Shown: positions 11,322-19,561 of the stretch, piece after piece | Numbering within the stretch: position 1 is the first letter of the stretch | Layout of the letters: each line of letters starts with the position of its first letter | DNA from: Streptomyces umbrinus | GTDB lineage: Bacteria > Actinomycetota > Actinomycetes > Streptomycetales > Streptomycetaceae | Length of the DNA stretch: 64,000 nt | Direction of reading: 5' to 3' | Assembly (NCBI RefSeq): GCF_030817415.1 | Contig: NZ_JAUSZI010000002.1 | Location: forward strand, 3,162,001-3,226,000 | Made by a program: the position numbers and the translations under genes | The notes under the pieces: model-generated | Seen by the model: the letters and a program-made list of their open reading frames with translations, nothing else | Told to the model about the DNA's origin: nothing | The model's database searches: none

Positions 11322-11761
11322 TCACCGGCACGGCACCCGGACCTCCGCCCACACCACCTTGTAGGTCCCGCCCAGGCACAGGTCCGTACCCCACTTCTCG
11401 GCCAGCGCGGCCACGATCAGCAGCCCGCGCCCGCCCTCGTCCGACGGCTCCTGGAGCACCGGCCGCCGCTCGGTCCCCCGTCGGCGACCTCGATACGTAC
11501 GACATCCTCGTCGTCCCGCAGCACCAGCCGTACGCGGAAGTCGCGGCCCCGCACCCGCCCGTGCCGCACCGCGTTCGCCGCGAGCTCGGCGACAACCAGG
11601 GTCACGGACTCGCTCGCCTCGCTGTCGTAGGCGAACCCCCACACGTCCATCCGGTTCGCGACCAGCCGCCGCGCGAGCCGGGCCCCTCGCGGGGTGCAAC
11701 TGAAGAGCTGCGTGAACGTACGTACGGTGTCGGGCACTTGGACCCGGATGTCTCCTTGCAT
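11322..11761 (-). pseudogene. Anti-sigma/RsbW-like ATP-binding protein with an internal frameshift
   Basis: The N-terminal part (start ATG 11761) reads through the HATPase N-box ESVTLVVAELAANAVRHG to RIEVADG. The rest of the domain (RRPVLQEPSDEGGRGLLIVAAL, then KWGTDL and YKVVWAEV) continues in another frame to 11322. The frames meet at the five-C run at 11475-11479; one more C would restore a full GHKL kinase-like domain of about 146 residues. Such proteins accompany WhiJ/DUF397 clusters in Streptomyces and resemble RsbW/SpoIIAB, though most lack a known target. The shift is either a real loss of function or a homopolymer sequencing error. Confidence 0.75.
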
Positions 11762-11804
11762 GGGTCAACGGTCCCGGGGCGACGGGCCGTCGACCAGCTC
11801 CGCC

Positions 11805-11830
11805 ACTCGTACGCTGGGCACCGTACGAGT
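11805..11830. promoter_or_regulatory. Perfect dyad in the divergent promoter of the WhiJ-like module
   Basis: ACTCGTACG (11805-11813) and CGTACGAGT (11822-11830) form a perfect 9-8-9 inverted repeat between the ATPase gene (minus) and the XRE regulator gene (plus). It is well placed as an autoregulatory operator for the XRE protein. A further direct repeat, CGTGAC, lies downstream near 11850-11870. Confidence 0.55.
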
Positions 11831-11874
11831 TCACGTTGTGGACAGTACGCGTGACGTTCCGTGACCATGTCGGA

Positions 11875-12711
11875 ATGACCAACAGCACGACGAACGAGCC
11901 CGAGCCGTCGGACAGTTTGAAGACGTTCGGGCTGGTCCACAAGGCTTTCCGCAAGCGGGCGGGTCTGACGCAGGAGGAGTTCGCCCCGCTGGTGCGGTAC
12001 CAGCCGTCGACGGTGGCGTCGATCGAGCAGGGGCGCCGCTTACCGCCGCGGGTGTATGTGGAGCGGGCGGAGGAGGTGTTGGATGCGTTCGGGGTGCTGC
12101 GGGCGGCTGCCAAGTATGCGACTCGGGAGCCGGGTTTGGCTTCTTGGTTCCGCAAGTGGGCGGACTTGGAGGAGCAGGCGGTGACTCTGCATACGTACGA
12201 ATGCCGGGTCGTGCCGGGCCTGTTGCAGACGGAGGCGTACGCCCGGGCAGTGATCTGGAGCGTGCCGCCCCTGCCGACCGAGGAACAGGTCGAGCAGCGC
12301 GTGGCCGCGCGGCTCGCCCGCCAGGAGTTGCTCAGCACGCGCAGGGAGCAGCCGACGGCGTTCAGCTTCATCATCGAGCAGGCCGTGCTGGAACGGCATA
12401 CGGGCGGTGAGAACGTCACACGGGAGACGCTCGACCACTTGCTGGACTTGAACGACCGGCACTGGAACATCGAGTTGCAGTTGATGCCCCTGCGGCAGGC
12501 GAATCACGCAGGCCTTGACGGCCCGGTGCGGCTGCTGGAGACCCCGGAGCACGAGTGGTTCGCGTACTCCGAGGGGCAGCAGACCGGTGTTCTGATCTCC
12601 GACCGGAAAGAGATCAGCTTGGTCCAGCAGCGGTATGCCAAGATGCGCTCACAGGCTCTCACGCCCGAAGACTCCGTGAGCCTGCTCCGGGAGATGCGAG
12701 GAGCGCTATGA
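11875..12711 (+). CDS. XRE-family regulator with DUF5753 domain (WhiJ-like)
   Basis: A 278-residue DNA-binding protein. The N-terminal HTH is AFRKRAGLTQEEFAPLVRYQ followed by STVASIEQGRRLPP. Residues about 100-270 match the DUF5753 (Scr1-associated) domain (YECRVVPGLLQTEAYARA, RQELLSTRREQPTAF, EHEWFAYSEGQQTGVLI). ATG 11875 is preferred to the upstream in-frame 11836 because it starts the conserved region. It overlaps the DUF397 gene in an ATGA junction. WhiJ-type regulators with small DUF397 partners control development and antibiotic production in Streptomyces, and many genomes carry dozens of paralogues. The specific role of this copy is unknown. Confidence 0.9.
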   Translation: MTNSTTNEPEPSDSLKTFGLVHKAFRKRAGLTQEEFAPLVRYQPSTVASIEQGRRLPPRVYVERAEEVLDAFGVLRAAAKYATREPGLASWFRKWADLEEQAVTLHTYECRVVPGLLQTEAYARAVIWSVPPLPTEEQVEQRVAARLARQELLSTRREQPTAFSFIIEQAVLERHTGGENVTRETLDHLLDLNDRHWNIELQLMPLRQANHAGLDGPVRLLETPEHEWFAYSEGQQTGVLISDRKEISLVQQRYAKMRSQALTPEDSVSLLREMRGAL

Positions 12712-12908
12712 GCACCACCACCGAACTCGCCTGGTTCAAGAGCAGTTACAGCGGCTCGCAAGGCGACGACTGCGTCGAAGTCGCCGCCTCCCCCGCCGCC
12801 ATCCACGTCCGCGACTCCAAGAACAGCCGCGGGCCTCAGCTCGCCCTCTCCCCCGACGCCTGGGCGGGCTTCATCTCGTCGGTCAGTGGTCCGCGCAGCA
12901 CGGCGTAG
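12708..12908 (+). CDS. DUF397 small acidic protein, partner of the WhiJ-like regulator
   Basis: A 66-residue protein with the DUF397 signature: FKSSYSGSQGDDCVEVA, then VRDSKN and a C-terminal DAWAGFISSV. The ATG overlaps the regulator stop, so expression is coupled. In studied pairs the DUF397 protein antagonises or modifies its XRE partner. The 3' end overlaps the convergent gene on the other strand by 26 bp. Confidence 0.9.
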   Translation: MSTTTELAWFKSSYSGSQGDDCVEVAASPAAIHVRDSKNSRGPQLALSPDAWAGFISSVSGPRSTA

Positions 12909-13383
12909 GGTCCGGGACCTCGAAGGGGACCAGTACCCCTCCCACCGCGGGCATGAGGGTGAGGACGAGTTCGCCGTCCTGCCACTGCGGGCGGACGTGA
13001 TCCCTCGTCACCACCCCCTGCCCCGGCGGGGGTTCACCCGCCGACCCCAGTACTGTGACGCGGTCGATCGCGGAGCCGGACAGCAGCTCCGCGACCGTCA
13101 CCGTGCCGGTCAGGGCGGCCGACCCGGGGTAGACGACGGCCCGGCCCACCTCGTCGGGCGCGCCGGTCGTCACCTCGTACCCCTTGGCCGTGAGCAGTCG
13201 CGCGGCCTCCCCGGACGCCGTCGTGAACGACAGCACCACCCGCGGCCGTTCCCCCCGCACCAGGTGGGTACAGCCGAACCCGCCCTCCGCGAGGGCGAGT
13301 TCGGCTGCCAGCTCCAGCAGCAGGTGGTCGGCCGCACGCAGGTCGCGCACGTCGGTGTCGACCGTGATGACGTGCTGGTTCAC
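12883..13383 (-). CDS. Uncharacterised protein coupled to the PHP phosphoesterase
   Basis: A 166-residue protein of unknown function. Start GTG 13383 overlaps the stop of the upstream PHP gene (GTGA), so the two are translated together. No signal peptide or membrane span is seen. The sequence begins VNQHVITVDTDVRDLRAADH and contains TTASGEAARLLTAKGYEVTTG and a Pro/Gly-rich C-terminus ending CCADH. The fixed pairing suggests it assists or regulates the phosphoesterase. I do not recognise the family. It could bind a small molecule or metal, but no clear site is visible apart from the two terminal cysteines. Confidence 0.7.
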   Translation of the reverse strand: MNQHVITVDTDVRDLRAADHLLLELAAELALAEGGFGCTHLVRGERPRVVLSFTTASGEAARLLTAKGYEVTTGAPDEVGRAVVYPGSAALTGTVTVAELLSGSAIDRVTVLGSAGEPPPGQGVVTRDHVRPQWQDGELVLTLMPAVGGVLVPFEVPDPTPCCADH

Positions 13384-15092
13384 GCGGGCAGGACCCACAC
13401 GGGGTTCGAGTAGAACCACAGGTCGTTCCAGGGGTCGGCGTCGCCGACGACGTCGATCGCGGGACCGGCGGGGTCGACGGCCGCACCCCGCGAGCCGACG
13501 GCGGACCGCTTGCCGTCGGAGCCGCGCAGGCGGACGTACAGCGGGCGGTCGACGCGACCGAGGGAGTACGTGATCCGGACCGTGCCGGTGGACTTGTTGA
13601 CCTCGTACGACTTGACGACCTTGGCGGTCGGCGCGGTGAAGGTGTCCTTGTCGGCGACCGGTCCGGTGACGTCACCCTGAATGACGTCCACGCGGGCCAA
13701 CTTCGGTGTGAAGCCCGCCCAGTTGGGGCCGTCGGCGAGAGCGATCTCCACGGTGAGCGTGACGTTCGTGCCCTTCTTGACGTGCAGGGCGCCGCCGAGG
13801 GTGGCCCAGCGGCTGCCGCCGGAGAGGCGGACGTCGAGGCCGCTGAGGAGCTGGCCGTGGTCGACCCAGACGCGGCCGGCGCGTATGCCGTCCATGACGG
13901 CGGCGTACGAGAAGCCGTCGGAGCCGACGTGGGTGCGGCTGTACTGGCCGGGCCAGTAGTCGCCCTGGGTGATGTCGATCTTCCCGGCGTAGACCGGGTC
14001 GTCGTAACGGCCGTTGGTGTTGAAGTCACCGCCGCCGCGCGCGGCCGTGTCCGCGTAGACCTGGTGCGAGTCGGAGTTGGCGCTGATCCACCAGGCCTTG
14101 CCCTCGGCGAGGAGGCTGTCCCACAGGCCGCCGACGGTGGCGGTCATCCAGTCGAAGCCGCCCCAGGTGCGGTAGCTCTCCGGCGGGTAGCCGGCGAAGG
14201 AGTCGACGCTGGGGTTGTTGTCGTAGATGCCCCGGGCCCGGCCCATGCCGAGGGGCGCGGGGATACCGGCGGCCTGGTGGCCGGGCGCGCCCTCGAAGCC
14301 GACGGCGATCTGGTGGCTCGCGGGCGTCGCGTCGCGCCAGGCGCGGATCTCGTGCGGGGAGTCGACACCGCGACGCGCCGGGTGGTTGGCGAGCATCAGC
14401 GCGTCCTTGACCTTGCGCCGCTTCACCTGGTCGCCGAGGAAGGCGAGACCCGCGACGGCGAGCGCCTCGTTGGCGGGCGAGGAGCCGGAGGCGTTCTTGA
14501 CGCTGCCGTCGTAGTCGGTCTCGAACTGCTTGAGGACGGAGACCTCGTTCTTGCCGGGGTGCACAAAGACCGTGCCGTGCTCGGCGCCCGGGATGTTCCA
14601 CTCCAGGCCCTGGAAGACGAGGGTGTCCTCGTAGGCGTCACGGGCCGCCTTGATGTCCGGGTTGACCTTGTCCACACCGATCTTGGCGTGCGTGGTGCTG
14701 CCGTGGTCGGTGATGACCAGCCAGTCCATGCCGTGCCTGGCGCCCTGACGGACCTGGTCGACGACGCGGTACTTGCCGTCGCTGCTGTACTGCGTGTGGA
14801 TGTGGTGGTCGCCCGCCAGCCAGAGGAAGCCCTTCTTTCTCCGGCCACCGGACGCCGGCTGGGCGGCGGCGGCCGTCCCGCTCGTCGCACCGCCGAGCAC
14901 TCCGGCGGTCGCCAGGCCCGCGCCGAGCAGACCCGCGCGGCGCAGCATGGAGCGGCGCGACCGCTGGTCGGGTGTCAGGGCCTCGTCGGGCACGGAGGTG
15001 TCGAAGGCGGCCGGAAGGCTCGTACCGCCCTCGTGAGCGTGGTCGTGGTCGTGATGGTGGTGCCCGTGTCCATGCCCGTGGCTGTGCCCCAT
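13380..15092 (-). CDS. Tat-exported PHP-domain metallophosphoesterase (CehA/McbA-like) with His-rich N-terminus
   Basis: A 570-residue protein. Start ATG 15092 follows AGGAGG. Residues 2-20 are a His/Gly/Asp metal-binding run (GHSHGHGHGHHHH), then a twin-arginine signal (RSRRSMLRRAGLLGAGLATA, about 44-63). The PHP core starts with DHHIHT (residues 95-100) and includes DWLVITDHGS, LANHPARRG and NSDSHQ, the metal ligands of this polymerase/histidinol-phosphatase-like family. The C-terminal 150 residues look like a beta-rich domain. The enzyme should act outside the membrane on phosphoesters or amides. The His run before the signal peptide is odd, since it would be cleaved off or stay in the cytoplasm. 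Confidence 0.85.
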   Translation of the reverse strand: MGHSHGHGHGHHHHDHDHAHEGGTSLPAAFDTSVPDEALTPDQRSRRSMLRRAGLLGAGLATAGVLGGATSGTAAAAQPASGGRRKKGFLWLAGDHHIHTQYSSDGKYRVVDQVRQGARHGMDWLVITDHGSTTHAKIGVDKVNPDIKAARDAYEDTLVFQGLEWNIPGAEHGTVFVHPGKNEVSVLKQFETDYDGSVKNASGSSPANEALAVAGLAFLGDQVKRRKVKDALMLANHPARRGVDSPHEIRAWRDATPASHQIAVGFEGAPGHQAAGIPAPLGMGRARGIYDNNPSVDSFAGYPPESYRTWGGFDWMTATVGGLWDSLLAEGKAWWISANSDSHQVYADTAARGGGDFNTNGRYDDPVYAGKIDITQGDYWPGQYSRTHVGSDGFSYAAVMDGIRAGRVWVDHGQLLSGLDVRLSGGSRWATLGGALHVKKGTNVTLTVEIALADGPNWAGFTPKLARVDVIQGDVTGPVADKDTFTAPTAKVVKSYEVNKSTGTVRITYSLGRVDRPLYVRLRGSDGKRSAVGSRGAAVDPAGPAIDVVGDADPWNDLWFYSNPVWVLPA

Positions 15093-15262
15093 GTCGGCCT
15101 CCTGTGTCGAGCGCCGCCGGTGCGGACGCGCGTATGGAGACTCGATGCGAAACATGAACTTTGGTCGACACCACGGTGATCACAGGGCGACACCGACACG
15201 GCAGGTCGCCTCGTCTCCCACTGTTCCCCCAACTGCCCTTGTCCGTCACACTGGTTGACCTT

Positions 15263-15300
15263 GAACCTGAACAACATTCAGGTTCCGGCATTTCAGGTTC
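15263..15300. promoter_or_regulatory. Inverted and direct repeats between two divergent phosphoesterase genes
   Basis: GAACCTGA (15263-15270) and TCAGGTTC (15278-15285) form a perfect 8-7-8 dyad, and TCAGGTTC recurs at 15293-15300, one and a half turns on. The cluster lies 58 bp before the secreted EEP gene and in the same gap as the PHP gene promoter, so one regulator could serve both. Confidence 0.5.
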
Positions 15301-15357
15301 CTCCGCTCGTCCCCCTGATCCTCCCCGCTGTTTCCTCCGACTGGAGACACCCCCACC

Positions 15358-16683
15358 ATGAGAAGACTCATCGGCTCCCTGATGGCCGGCGCGCTGGCCT
15401 TCGCCGGGCTCACTGCCGCCGCCTCGACCCCCGCCGCTGCCGCCGCCCCCTCCTCCGGCACCTTCAACGTCCTCACGTACAACGTCGCGGGCCTCCCGGA
15501 GTTGCTGAGCTCCGGGAACCCGGAGGTGAACACCCCGCTGCTCGCCCCGCGTCTCGGGGCGTACGACATAGTGAACGTGCAGGAGGACTTCAACTACCAT
15601 GCGGCGCTGTACGCGGGCGACAACCACCCGTACCGCACGGCGACCAGTGGCGGTGTGCCCTTCGGCGACGGGCTCAACACCCTCTCGGACTACGCGTTCG
15701 ACGACTTCGAGCGGGTGCGGTGGAACGACTGCACGGGCACCAACTGCCTTACACCCAAGGGCTTTTCGCTCGCCCGGGTCCGGCTGGCGGAGGGCGTCTT
15801 CGTCGACCTCTACAACGTGCACACGAACGCGGACGACACGGCCGAGGCCCACGCCGCCCGCCGCGCGAATGTCGCACAGCTCTCGGCCTTCATCACCGCG
15901 AACTCCTCGGGCAACGCGGTGATCGTCATGGGCGACACCAACACCCGCTACACGCGCGCGGGCGACAACATCCGCCTGCTGTCGACCGCGAACGGTCTCA
16001 CCGACGCGTGGGTCCAGCTGGTGCGCGGCGGAAACGCCCCGGCCCAGGGCAGCGACGCGATCGTCTGCCCCACCACCGCGCCCACGAACGCCTGCGAGGT
16101 CGTGGACAAAGTCCTCTACCGTGGCAGTGACCTCGTGAACCTCTCCGCGAGCCGCTACAACAACGAGTGGGCGAAGTTCCTGGACTCGGCGGGCGGCAAC
16201 CTCTCCGACCACTTCCCGCACACCGTCGACTTCTCCTGGACGCTGCCGGCCAACCTCCGGGCGAGCGACACGTTCGGCGGCCCGCACGGCACGGCCTTCA
16301 ACGACGCGGACAACCTCCCGGCCACGCCCTCGCCGCGCACGCTGACGCTGCGCGGTGCCTCCCGCCTGGACGCGGTGTCGCTCACGCTCGACGGCGGTAC
16401 GTCCCTGACGCACGGCGGCACGGGCGGTACGGCGGCCTCACTCACCCTCGCCGCCGGTGAGCACCTCACCTCGGTCAAGCTCACCCGGGGCCAGAAGGAC
16501 GGCCGGACCCGGGTCTTCTCGGCCGCCTTCACCACCGACAAGTCCCGTACGGTGACGGCCGGTTCGGCCACCTCCGACGCGGTGACCTACACGGCTCCGG
16601 CCGGCTGGCAGATCGTCGGCTTCACGGGCCGCTCGGGCGACGAGATCGACAAGCTGGGCGTGGTGTACGCGCCGATCGGCTGA
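15358..16683 (+). CDS. Secreted endonuclease/exonuclease/phosphatase-family protein (sphingomyelinase-like)
   Basis: A 441-residue extracellular enzyme. A Sec signal (MRRLIGSLMAGALAFAGL through TPAAAAA) precedes an EEP fold: FNVLTYNVAGLPE, NVQEDFNYH (metal Glu), YNVHTNA, VIVMGDTNTRY and LSDHFPHTVDF (catalytic His). This set matches secreted neutral sphingomyelinases and related phosphodiesterases. From about residue 310 a beta-rich domain with PHGTAFND and RTLTLRGASRLDAVSLTL resembles a jacalin-like lectin. It is divergent from the PHP phosphoesterase, which suggests a common role in extracellular phosphate-ester breakdown. Substrate is inferred. Confidence 0.85.
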   Translation: MRRLIGSLMAGALAFAGLTAAASTPAAAAAPSSGTFNVLTYNVAGLPELLSSGNPEVNTPLLAPRLGAYDIVNVQEDFNYHAALYAGDNHPYRTATSGGVPFGDGLNTLSDYAFDDFERVRWNDCTGTNCLTPKGFSLARVRLAEGVFVDLYNVHTNADDTAEAHAARRANVAQLSAFITANSSGNAVIVMGDTNTRYTRAGDNIRLLSTANGLTDAWVQLVRGGNAPAQGSDAIVCPTTAPTNACEVVDKVLYRGSDLVNLSASRYNNEWAKFLDSAGGNLSDHFPHTVDFSWTLPANLRASDTFGGPHGTAFNDADNLPATPSPRTLTLRGASRLDAVSLTLDGGTSLTHGGTGGTAASLTLAAGEHLTSVKLTRGQKDGRTRVFSAAFTTDKSRTVTAGSATSDAVTYTAPAGWQIVGFTGRSGDEIDKLGVVYAPIG

Positions 16684-16714
16684 TCCCGTCGGCGACGACG
16701 CGACCGACGAACCT

Positions 16715-16749
16715 CCGCCCGGACAGGTGTGTACGGCCTGTCCGGGCGG
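16715..16749 (+). terminator. Hairpin terminator after the secreted EEP gene
   Basis: CCGCCCGGACAGG (16715-16727) pairs perfectly with 16737-16749 around a nine-base loop, 32 bp after the stop codon. Confidence 0.8.
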
Positions 16750-16778
16750 CTGCGTGTGCGGGCTGTTGGCGTGGGATT

Positions 16779-16982
16779 CACCTCGATGTGTACGAGCGGC
16801 ACATGGGCGACCCAGGGGTCGGGCAGCTCCAGCGGCTCCGCGAGATCACCGGGGGACAGCTCGCGGCGTACCCGTTCCGTGCGATCGGCGTGCTGGGAGT
16901 CGCGGGAGGCACCGCCTCCACAGCCGCGGCCAACGAGATCTTCCCCCGTCCCGGGCCCTCGCCGGAGGCGTTCGCATGGTGA
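16779..16982 (+). pseudogene. Remnant of a class I SAM-dependent methyltransferase gene
   Basis: The frame from about 16779 reads LDVYERHMGDPGVGQLQRLR, then QLAAYPFRAIGVLGVAGGTA, and stops at 16982. This matches the N-terminus of Streptomyces methyltransferases up to motif I (VLGVAGG), after which similarity stops. About two thirds of the enzyme is missing. GTG 16788 is the only start in frame and has no good ribosome site. I read it as a decayed 5' fragment. The 17000-17036 stretch beyond it holds nothing I can name. Confidence 0.6.
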
Positions 16983-17036
16983 TGGTGTGGGCCGACTGTC
17001 AGGGTAGGTGGCCTCGGGCTCTCAGGACAGGGGAGC

Positions 17037-17601
17037 TCAGGATGTGCCTCGACGGTCCGCCATCGTCCATCCGCCCCGCGGGGACGTGGTGGGGTCGGGC
17101 CCTCGGTGTGCCGCATGGGGCAGCAGGACGACACCGAGAACACGCGCCGCGGGAACACACCCCAGCTGCCGCGAGTCGACGCTCGCCCGTGCGTTGTCCC
17201 CGAGCAGCACGAGGCTGCCGGACGGTACGCGGTCCGGCCGGGAGTGCGCGGAAGCGGCCGCGCCCTGGCCCGGCCGTGGACCGGCATGAGTGAGCGGGTC
17301 CCCCTGCACGGCGCCCACACGCTTGATCATCCACTCTCGCCCGCGCACGGCGCCCGCCCCCGCGCCGGGCGGCAGCGCTGGGCGGAGCCAGCTGTTTCCC
17401 GGCCCGGGGCGTTCCGCCACGACCACCCGCCCCCGGGACGGCCGGCGGACACGAAGGACCACGACCCGGTCGCCGTCGTGATAGGCGGGGCTCCATACTC
17501 GCGCCGCGTACGGTGACCGAGACCAGCACTCGGCGCGTCAGTGCGGCGATGGCGGCCGTGACCGCCACGCCGAACGCGAGGAGCGGCAACCTTCTTCCCA
17601 T
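17037..17601 (-). pseudogene. S26-family signal peptidase with a one-base frameshift
   Basis: Start ATG 17601 follows GGGGAGAG. The chain opens with a membrane anchor (LLAFGVAVTAAIAALTRRVLVSVTV) and the catalytic-Ser box GASMEP. Here the frame breaks at the four-G run 17487-17490 (plus strand). Removing one base gives SMEPAYHDGDRVVVLRVRRP and then the Lys box (WMIKRVGAVQGDP) and LLGDNARASVDSRQLG, the complete S26 set, ending at 17037. As written the protein is truncated. It is the last gene of the MauE/TlpA/ABC cassette, 19 bp after the ABC gene, and would process a protein exported by it. A sequencing error is possible. Confidence 0.8.
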
Positions 17602-17620
17602 GCTCTCCCCTTGTCGGCTC

Positions 17621-19561
17621 TCAGTGGTTCCTCGTCGTGGCAGTGGCAGTGGACGCGGGCAGCGGCGCATCCGTGCCGTGGGGCCGGTAGCCCTCCGCCT
17701 GCAGCGCGAACAGCCTCGCGTACGTGCCCTCCGCGGCCAGGAGGGCGGCGTGGTCGCCCCGTTCCACGACCTTGCCCTCGGACAGCACGACGATGAGATC
17801 GGCGTCCCGTATCGCGCCCAGCCGGTGCGAGATGAGCAGACTCGTACGTCCCTCGCGGTGCCGGCGCAATGACCTGTGCAGGTCGTGCTCGGCGGCCGCG
17901 TCCAGGCCGGCGGAGGGCTCGTCGAGGATCATCAGCTCGCAGCGGTCGCGGAGGAACGCGCGGGCGAGTGCCAACCGCTGCTGCTGCCCGCCCGACAGGG
18001 ACACCCCGGTGCCCACCCCGTCCGTGCCCCGGTCCGGCGAGCCTGCCGTGTCCGGGGCCTCCGGAGTGTCCGCCGTCATGAAGAACGTCCGCGACAACAA
18101 GGTCGCGTAGCCGTGCGGCAGCCCGCTGATCGTGTCGTGGATTCCGGCGCGGAGCGCGGCGGTCCGCAGCCGGGGAGCATCGTCGAGGGCGTCGAGATCG
18201 CCGAGGGCGATGTTCTCGGCGGCCGTCATGTCGTAGTGCATGTAGTCCTGGAAGACCGCACCGATCCGCCGTCTGAGTTCCGCCGCGTCGACCTCGCGGA
18301 TGTCCACGCCGTCCCAGCGGATCGTGCCGCGCGTGGGGTCGTAGAACCGGCACAGGAGTTTGACCAGGGTGGATTTCCCGGCCCCGTTCAGGCCGACGAG
18401 GGCCAGCGCCCCTCCGTGCGGGATGTGCAGGGTGACCCCGCGGAGCACCCAGGGGTGGCCTGGTGCGTAACGGAACCACACGTCGTCGAGGGTGATGCCC
18501 CGGCTCAGGACGGGAAGGGGGCACGGCTCCGCCCTGGTCGGCAGGTCGGGACCCGCGGTGGTGACGACCAGGTAGTGGCCGAACAGTTCCAGTGCCTGAT
18601 GGGAACGGGCGATCTCGCCGGCGATCATGGACAGCGAGCCCTGTACGGCGGCGACCGCCGCCACGAAGACAGTGACGTCACCGCTCGAGAGGGCCCCGCT
18701 GTGCGCGGCGGCGACCGCCCACACCAGCCCTGCGCCGGAGACCGCCGCGGTCAGTGTCGCGAGCCCCGCCTGGACGACGACGTCCCGCCGGTCCATCGCC
18801 CGTTTGGCCGCGTTGGCCGTCCTTCGCTCCGCCAGCATCCGGCCGCGCAGGAATCCGCCGGTTCCGAACAGCCGTATCTCCTTGGCCGCTTCCACGCTGG
18901 ACAGCAGGTCGACGTAGAAGAACTCCCTCCGTTCGACAGGCCCCACCTTCCAGATCATCCGGGCCCGCCGACGTGACAGGGAGATCTCGGCGGCCAGCAT
19001 CGGAACGCCCGACAGCAGGAGCAGTACGGCCATGACCGGGCCCAGGAGGAACAGCGTGCCGACGAAACCGGTCAGGGTGAGAAGGGCCCGCAGTACGTTC
19101 AGTCCGCCACCGACCACGTCGTTCGGATTCATTCCGACATTGGGCTGGGCGAGCCGCAGCCGGTCGAGGAAACGCGGGTCCTCGAACCGTCCCAGGCCCA
19201 CGAAGCGGTTGGTCGCGGTGAACAGCCGGTCCTGGGTCAACAGCCCCGCACGACGGTCGAGTTCGCCGCGCAGGTACTGGATGAGCTGGGGCAGCGTCGC
19301 CGTACCGACACCGGCCGCGGCCAGCCCCGCGACGAGTGCGAGCAGAGTGCCACGCGGCCCCCGGTCGACGATGTTGTCGACGACCAGCTTCATCAGCCAC
19401 GCCGAGACCACCGGTGTGACGCTCGTGACCAGGGTGAGGGCGGTGTGCGCGGCGAAGGCTACGGGAGCGGCCCGTACGGACAGGGACACGGCGGCCGTGA
19501 ACCGGCTCGGGACGCTCGGCATCGGGGTGCTCTCCCGACGCACCGGGGCCTTCTCGCTCAT
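17621..19561 (-). CDS. ABC exporter, fused membrane and ATPase domains
   Basis: A 646-residue half-transporter. Residues about 20-330 hold the membrane domain (ALTLVTSVTPVVSAWLMKLV, TLTGFVGTLFLLGPVMAVLL). The ATPase domain has Walker A GLNGAGKST, an extended Q-loop, signature SLSGGQQQRLALARA, Walker B CELMILDEPSAGLD and H-loop SHRLGAI. An unusual acidic insert (about 20 residues, ADTPEAPDTAGSPDRGTDG) sits before the signature. No C39 peptidase domain is present. ATG 19561 overlaps the redoxin stop. With the redoxin, MauE-like protein and signal peptidase around it, it probably exports a peptide or protein, or a redox cofactor. Confidence 0.87.
   Translation of the reverse strand: MSEKAPVRRESTPMPSVPSRFTAAVSLSVRAAPVAFAAHTALTLVTSVTPVVSAWLMKLVVDNIVDRGPRGTLLALVAGLAAAGVGTATLPQLIQYLRGELDRRAGLLTQDRLFTATNRFVGLGRFEDPRFLDRLRLAQPNVGMNPNDVVGGGLNVLRALLTLTGFVGTLFLLGPVMAVLLLLSGVPMLAAEISLSRRRARMIWKVGPVERREFFYVDLLSSVEAAKEIRLFGTGGFLRGRMLAERRTANAAKRAMDRRDVVVQAGLATLTAAVSGAGLVWAVAAAHSGALSSGDVTVFVAAVAAVQGSLSMIAGEIARSHQALELFGHYLVVTTAGPDLPTRAEPCPLPVLSRGITLDDVWFRYAPGHPWVLRGVTLHIPHGGALALVGLNGAGKSTLVKLLCRFYDPTRGTIRWDGVDIREVDAAELRRRIGAVFQDYMHYDMTAAENIALGDLDALDDAPRLRTAALRAGIHDTISGLPHGYATLLSRTFFMTADTPEAPDTAGSPDRGTDGVGTGVSLSGGQQQRLALARAFLRDRCELMILDEPSAGLDAAAEHDLHRSLRRHREGRTSLLISHRLGAIRDADLIVVLSEGKVVERGDHAALLAAEGTYARLFALQAEGYRPHGTDAPLPASTATATTRNH

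Noticed and set aside
15190..15290. PhoP box (11-bp GTTCA repeats) between the phosphoesterase genes
   Set aside because: GTTCA-like words occur, but their spacing (6-7 bp) does not fit the 11-bp direct-repeat box.
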